DNA of 8,563 nucleotides. It comes from Patescibacteria group bacterium (GTDB lineage: Bacteria; Patescibacteriota; WWE3; UBA101185; UBA10185). Below the pieces are notes generated by a model. The model searched no databases and was not told the origin of the DNA. It saw nothing but the letters and a program-made list of their open reading frames with translations. Position numbers and translations under genes: made by a program. Position 1 is the first letter of the stretch; each line of letters starts with the position of its first letter. The stretch covers positions 1-8,563 of the forward strand of contig JAGPFW010000029.1 of NCBI GenBank assembly GCA_018056275.1, written 5' to 3'. Shown piece by piece: positions 5,556 through 8,563 of the stretch.

Positions 5556-5702
5556 ATGGTTAAATTTTTCTCTTTCCTTTTACCCAAATTGCGGGTAATG
5601 ATTTGCCTTAAAGGAGCATTTGGGCTGATAACCAACACTAACTCTAAACCAAAGTTAAAGGGCGAGGCAAGAGCTAAAGCAACCTTGCCAATTATAGAGT
5701 GA
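5556..5702 (+). other. Doubtful 48-aa open frame; region also open on the other strand
   Basis: The ATG directly follows the stop of the preceding frame in the same register and opens 48 codons to TGA at 5700-5702. The product has a hydrophobic start (MVKFFSFLLP) and a basic, alanine-rich end. No ribosome site. The opposite strand is also open from 5830 to 5540 (96 codons), but that frame starts inside the well-supported gene at 5780 and is hydrophobic at random. I cannot say which, if either, is used. The 5434-5779 stretch otherwise holds only short inverted repeats (GGCAAG 5666-5671, CTTGCC 5684-5689, GGCAAG 5736-5741). Confidence 0.2.
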
Positions 5703-5741
5703 AAACCCAAGATAATGAAATAATGAGTTAGTTCTGGCAAG

Positions 5742-5779
5742 AATGCAATTATATTATATATTAATAAATTAAAATTATA
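5742..5779 (+). promoter_or_regulatory. Very AT-rich stretch before the 216-aa gene, probable promoter
   Basis: Nearly all A/T, with several overlapping -10-like sequences (ATATTATATATTAA), immediately upstream of the ATG at 5780. There is no Shine-Dalgarno sequence in the 30 bases before that start. No single -35/-10 pair stands out. Its position, opening a new run of rightward genes after non-coding DNA, supports a promoter with a short or absent leader. Confidence 0.35.
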
Positions 5780-6430
5780 ATGAGTATATTTAATTTTCTT
5801 AAATCGTCCTATTCTCCCCAAGAACAGCAAATTTTAGAACTTTATACCCAGATGTATATAACTATGGGTGTCCCCCCTAACGAAGCCAAAAGTAGGTGTA
5901 AAAACATGCTTGATAAATGTATTAGAGAAGCAAAAAGAGAGGGTTCCTACTATTTACCACAAAATTTAGGAGATATTATCTTGGGTGAGGCTGAAAGTGA
6001 TATCCCAACAGTAAATAAACTTGTAGAGAAAATAAATTTATCCCAAAAAAGGGCAGAAGGGGTAAAAGATGAGGATATAAGATTGTGGTGGAATTTAAAT
6101 GATATTGAGAGAAGAATGGCGATTGCAGCCGATGATATTGCTAGACTAGCGCTTTTTATGGACGCTAGAGAGCGAGGATTAAACGAGGAGGAAGCAACCA
6201 AAGAAGTTAGAAAATATCATCCAATTTATGAAACAATTTATGAAAACCCAAAAGACACTACTCATACAAAAGGAGATGACAGGCCCTTGCCATATGAACT
6301 GAAGGACAGAATTAATACCTACATGATAAAAAGAGCGACAAGCAACCCCGAACAATATAAAAAGGAAATAGAAGAATCATCTACCTTTAATGCACTAGTT
6401 AGAAAAGAAATTAGGGCAGGAAGAATATGA
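5780..6430 (+). CDS. 216-aa hypothetical soluble helical protein
   Basis: Charged, largely alpha-helical, no signal or membrane segment. Features seen: an N-terminal helix with SPQEQQILELYTQMYITMGV (12-31), a helix with C40 and C47, the run RLWWNLNDIERRMAIAADDI (101-120), an acidic helix with GLNEEEATKEVRKYHPIYET (133-152), and a C-terminal PLPYELKDRINTYMIKRA segment (169-186). No family recognised. The start at 5780 has no ribosome site but follows an AT-rich promoter-like stretch. Its stop overlaps the next start as ATGA, so it heads a cotranscribed set with the membrane proteins downstream and may be their cytoplasmic partner. Confidence 0.85.
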   Translation: MSIFNFLKSSYSPQEQQILELYTQMYITMGVPPNEAKSRCKNMLDKCIREAKREGSYYLPQNLGDIILGEAESDIPTVNKLVEKINLSQKRAEGVKDEDIRLWWNLNDIERRMAIAADDIARLALFMDARERGLNEEEATKEVRKYHPIYETIYENPKDTTHTKGDDRPLPYELKDRINTYMIKRATSNPEQYKKEIEESSTFNALVRKEIRAGRI

Positions 6431-6732
6431 ACATAAGGTGGCTTTGTATAGTCTCTAGCGTCCTTCTTTTACTAGCCATTCCTTCTGGCTGGTGGCCTTA
6501 TGGCTACTATATTCTCCTTAGGTGGGTAATTTTTATTTCCTCAATTATTAGTGCTTTGGGCTTTTATAAATCTAAACTCACCGCTTGGGCATTTATTTTT
6601 GGAGCAATAGCTTTCTTATTTAATCCAATAGCCCCTATTTATTTAAGTAAAACATGCTGGGTTTCGATTGATCTGATTTCGGCAGTTCTTTTCTTTTTGG
6701 CGGCATATTCTTTTAAAAAGGCCAAAGAGTAA
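6427..6732 (+). CDS. DUF6804-like four-helix membrane protein
   Basis: 101 aa, four membrane segments at about 4-20, 25-46, 51-68 and 78-95. The order MNIRWLCIVSSVLLLLAIPSG, then WPYGYYILLRW (23-33), then FLFNPIAPIYL (63-73) and a last helix fits the pattern I know for DUF6804: an RxL opening, PYGYYxLLR, LFNPIxPIxL. The function of the family is unknown. Ribosome site AGGA lies 5 bases before the ATG, and the start overlaps the 216-aa gene by 4 bp, showing coupled translation. Confidence 0.85.
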   Translation: MNIRWLCIVSSVLLLLAIPSGWWPYGYYILLRWVIFISSIISALGFYKSKLTAWAFIFGAIAFLFNPIAPIYLSKTCWVSIDLISAVLFFLAAYSFKKAKE

Positions 6733-6750
6733 TTTTGTTATAAAAGTAGA

Positions 6751-7467
6751 ATGTCGGGACTATTAAATTTCTTGTTTGCTTATATAGCCCTGCTTGTTTT
6801 TTGGCTTATTGTAAATGCAATTTGCTACGCCTTAACTATCATTGTTCGAAAAGGATTTTTCTTTGCCCCTTATGCCTTAAATGTATTAATCTCTTGGTTT
6901 ATTCAGATATACCTTGTCTTTTGTTATCTATACATTCTTTGGCAAATCATTGCAGGGGGAGAATGGATTTTATTGGTCTTGATGCTGGTGTTGGGAGGAT
7001 TTTGGATAGGGTTTTGGCAGATGGTTATCGATTTTTTAATGTTTCCCATAAATGGTGTGACTCTATATTTTTCGCGGAAAGCTGCGGAGAAGCTGGAAGA
7101 GGAAGAAGATGATTTTGAGTATGAAGTTATTTCTCCAGAGGGAAAGTTAATAGGAAAATATCAAAGCCTAGATAAGATACACAAATTATTGGCTAAATGG
7201 TTTCTTATAAGTTATGGAGTGATTTTTATTAACCCATTTACTAAAGGGGAAAATTATGAAGGAGTAGCTCCAGTCTGGGTTTTTATTTCTCCTCTACTCG
7301 TTATGGTATTTTGGTCTGCTGTCATTGCTATTTTTATGGGAATTTGGAATCTGATTAGAGCTAGGCCGTTTTTAGGGGAAGATAAAATAGTTTTTGTTAC
7401 TACTTGTTTAAAGATTGTGGCGATAATTTATGGATTTTCCATTATTACTAACCTTTTATTTTATTAA
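6751..7467 (+). CDS. 238-aa polytopic membrane protein
   Basis: Hydrophobic, about six or seven membrane segments: roughly 5-31, 38-66, 72-90, 91-106, 149-163, 172-200 and 212-235. A single soluble loop (about 108-147) is strongly acidic at first (EEEEDD, 116-121), then has a short hairpin-like stretch (YEVISPEGKLIGKYQSL) and a basic helix. No transporter or enzyme motif recognised, and no family assigned. It starts 18 bp after the DUF6804-like gene with a weak ribosome site. Together with its neighbours it suggests an envelope-associated unit. Confidence 0.85.
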   Translation: MSGLLNFLFAYIALLVFWLIVNAICYALTIIVRKGFFFAPYALNVLISWFIQIYLVFCYLYILWQIIAGGEWILLVLMLVLGGFWIGFWQMVIDFLMFPINGVTLYFSRKAAEKLEEEEDDFEYEVISPEGKLIGKYQSLDKIHKLLAKWFLISYGVIFINPFTKGENYEGVAPVWVFISPLLVMVFWSAVIAIFMGIWNLIRARPFLGEDKIVFVTTCLKIVAIIYGFSIITNLLFY

Positions 7468-7517
7468 AAAATTTGACTTTATCTAAGAACATTCCTAAAA
7501 TAGAGGAAACGAAAATT

Positions 7518-7730
7518 ATGGAAGAAGAAAAATATAATAACATTTTTATAGGATTTTTGATCGGTTTTTTCTTCGTTATAGTTATGTTGTGGCTTTTTGG
7601 CGGTAGTAACAAAAGCCCAGAAGAGAAGATAACAGATTGTTTAGAGTCTTGTCAGGAGGAAGGAGAATTTCGTCCTTCTGAATGGTTAAGAGATTGTGAA
7701 AATTCTTGCATGAATTATTATGAAAATTGA
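7518..7730 (+). CDS. 70-aa membrane-anchored protein with twin CX3C motif
   Basis: A single membrane segment (about 8-28) is followed by a small domain with four cysteines arranged as CX3C-X14-CX3C (C41, C45, C60, C64). This is the spacing of helical-hairpin proteins held by two disulfides. The domain is acidic (EEKITD, EEGE) and would be stable outside the cytoplasm, so an N-in topology is expected. The frame is open back to a TTG at 7473. I chose ATG 7518 because AGAGGA lies 10 bases upstream of it, it keeps the membrane segment near the N-terminus, and the TTG has no ribosome site. It overlaps the next gene by 11 bp. No family recognised. Confidence 0.8.
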   Translation: MEEEKYNNIFIGFLIGFFFVIVMLWLFGGSNKSPEEKITDCLESCQEEGEFRPSEWLRDCENSCMNYYEN

Positions 7731-8154
7731 TTTTAGTAATTTAACTAAAGGAGTTTTGATCTTTTCAGTCTTATTAGTAGCCTTTTCTGTTTCCTACTAT
7801 TTTGTGATTTTTCTACCGCAAAAAGAACAGACAAGATTAGAACAGCAAGAACAAGAGCGATTAACAAAGGAGGAGAATGAGCGTAAAGAATATGTAGCCA
7901 AAAGAAAAAGAGATTGTTTTGATATATACGTTCAAGAAAAGAAAAACTGGAGTAATGTAGAAGGTTTTGATTATAGTGAAATAAGAGATGTTTGTATTGT
8001 GACATATAAACGAAATGAACCGCCTAAAAGTAGAGAAGAGTGTAATAAAATAATTGAAGAAGCAAATTTTGATATTAAAAACAAATCCCTTTGGGATATG
8101 CTAACAAGGGCACACATTGATTGTTTAAATAATAACCTTAGCAAAGAGTTTTAG
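7720..8154 (+). CDS. 144-aa membrane-anchored coiled-coil protein with four cysteines
   Basis: An N-terminal membrane anchor (about 10-32) is followed by a Glu/Gln/Lys-rich coiled coil (about 34-64) and a small domain with C66, C92, C108 and C135, enough for two disulfides. The domain has YVQEKKNWSNVEGFDYSEIRD preceding C92 and an EEC helix at 106-108. I recognise the general type (anchor, coiled coil, four-cysteine domain) from CPR genomes, but no function. It starts inside the end of the twin-CX3C gene, so the two are probably made together, and both show the cysteine pattern of extracytoplasmic proteins. Confidence 0.85.
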   Translation: MKIDFSNLTKGVLIFSVLLVAFSVSYYFVIFLPQKEQTRLEQQEQERLTKEENERKEYVAKRKRDCFDIYVQEKKNWSNVEGFDYSEIRDVCIVTYKRNEPPKSREECNKIIEEANFDIKNKSLWDMLTRAHIDCLNNNLSKEF

Positions 8155-8168
8155 TTGAAAAATATTAC

Positions 8169-8196
8169 TTGTCCGAATCCAAATTTTGTGTATAGT
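8169..8196 (+). promoter_or_regulatory. Candidate promoter after the cysteine-protein pair
   Basis: TTGTCC (8169-8174) and TATAGT (8191-8196) are 16 bp apart, four of six and five of six matches to the sigma-70 consensus. A start near 8203 would give an RNA with a leader of about 215 bases before the next gene. The -10 sits in a short inverted repeat (GTATA 8190-8194 / TATAC 8202-8206), which could be an operator. Confidence 0.45.
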
Positions 8197-8229
8197 AACC
8201 ATATACTCTTTTTCAAAAAAATCTCAATT

Positions 8230-8276
8230 TTGCCCCTACTCTCCTCTGAGAAATAGTGAGTTGAGGGGTGGGGTAA
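8230..8276 (+). promoter_or_regulatory. Stem-loop in the leader upstream of the last gene
   Basis: The outer stem is TTGCCCC (8230-8236) with GGGGTAA (8270-8276), 7 bp with one wobble. The inner stem is CTCCTC (8241-8246) with GAGGGG (8263-8268), 6 bp with one wobble. They are separated by a small internal loop and capped by a 16-base loop. No U-run follows, so it is not a standard terminator. A leader structure or a protein-binding site is possible. Confidence 0.35.
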
Positions 8277-8336
8277 GTTTTATGCGTTGGCGTATGTCTT
8301 TAGGTCGGGGATGTAAATATACTCATTTTGCTGTTG

Positions 8337-8342
8337 TATAAT
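8337..8342 (+). promoter_or_regulatory. Consensus -10 box (TATAAT) before the last gene
   Basis: A perfect TATAAT preceded by CTGTTG. No good -35 lies 16-18 bp upstream. If used, it would start an RNA near 8349, about 70 bases before the ATG at 8420. It is an alternative to the promoter at 8169-8196. Confidence 0.35.
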
Positions 8343-8419
8343 AGTTCTAACGCTGTTCACAACTCGGAGCCAGGCATAATGGTATAGGAATAAGTAAGTG
8401 GCATAGGCTTTTTAAAAAT

Positions 8420-8563
8420 ATGAGCTTAAAGAGTTTTCTTAAAAAGCCCATAAACAGCTTGTTGTTAAAAGCAACAGGTTTTTTATTTTTACCTCTCTTG
8501 GGCTTTGTCTTGTTTTTTTGGTTAGCTTACCCTCTAAAACCTCATTGTAGCTTAGGTCAAGGT
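8420..8563 (+). CDS. N-terminal part of a membrane or secreted protein (runs off the window)
   Basis: 48 codons from an ATG to the window edge without a stop. The product has a basic start (MSLKSFLKK), a hydrophobic segment (about 14-37) and then PLKPHCSLGQG. This fits a membrane anchor or an uncleaved signal with a cysteine just outside the membrane. It follows a promoter-bearing gap of 265 bp in the same direction as the upstream membrane genes. The start codon lies in the loop of a 10-bp inverted repeat (GGCTTTTTAA 8406-8415 / TTAAAAAGCC 8439-8448). No ribosome site is clear, so a different start remains possible. Confidence 0.5.
   Translation, partial: MSLKSFLKKPINSLLLKATGFLFLPLLGFVLFFWLAYPLKPHCSLGQG

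Noticed and set aside
5444..5753. Direct repeats CAATTATAGAG (5444-5454, 5689-5699) and CAATTATA (5746-5753)
   Set aside because: Short and AT-rich. Such matches are expected in this composition, and no element lies between them.
5540..5830. 96-codon minus-strand frame
   Set aside because: It begins inside the well-supported 216-aa gene, has no ribosome site, and is hydrophobic in a way expected from the complement of AT-rich DNA.
7473..7517. N-terminal extension of the twin-CX3C protein from a TTG
   Set aside because: No ribosome site before the TTG, whereas ATG 7518 has AGAGGA at good spacing and places the membrane segment at the N-terminus.
8363..8376. ACTCGGAGCCAGGC, a possible second copy of the tRNA 3' end (attachment-site partner)
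   Set aside because: Only GGAGCCAG (8 bases) matches the tRNA end at 120-127. The T arm and acceptor are absent, so it cannot be called the other junction.

Overview
The window looks like one end of an integrative element sitting in a tRNA-Asn gene, most likely in a Candidate Phyla Radiation (Patescibacteria) genome. The evidence is the tRNA with encoded CCA, AT-rich DNA, standard use of TGA as a stop, many very short genes, and several proteins that resemble families I know mainly from CPR genomes: the YARKSSE-type serine integrase, a DUF5659-like protein, an 'FRVIKNGKTIDRCQTHSK' protein and a KPF..PKG protein. This assignment is by family resemblance, not by a search.

Left end (1-126): tRNA-Asn(GUU) on the + strand. 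A large serine integrase gene on the - strand runs into it, so the last 13 integrase codons and its stop are the antisense of the tRNA 3' half. This marks one attachment end. No second copy of the tRNA 3' end occurs in the window, so the other boundary is either outside it or uses a very short core.

Leftward block (4803 to 85): a 400-aa protein of unknown role, a 204-bp control region with 10-bp-phased repeats and an inverted copy in the promoter spacer, then five small, tightly packed genes (84, 67, 169, 87 and 113 aa), and finally the integrase with its own well-formed promoter.

Rightward block begins at 4873 with a 61-aa MerR/excisionase-like protein, the best candidate for the directionality factor. 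It is followed by about 700 bp of unusual DNA. That stretch holds two long inverted repeats that compete for the same bases (a possible RNA switch), which also lie inside a 50-codon open frame; a 66-aa gene; a convincing protein-like frame with no start codon lying -1 to it; and a short frame open on both strands.

Right part (5780-8563): a 216-aa soluble protein followed by a run of membrane proteins. These are a DUF6804-like four-helix protein, a 238-aa polytopic protein, a 70-aa anchored protein with a twin CX3C motif, a 144-aa anchored coiled-coil protein with four cysteines, and the start of another membrane or secreted protein. Their packing suggests an envelope-associated unit. It could be element cargo or host DNA, and the sequence alone does not decide this. 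No CRISPR array, insertion sequence or rRNA was seen.
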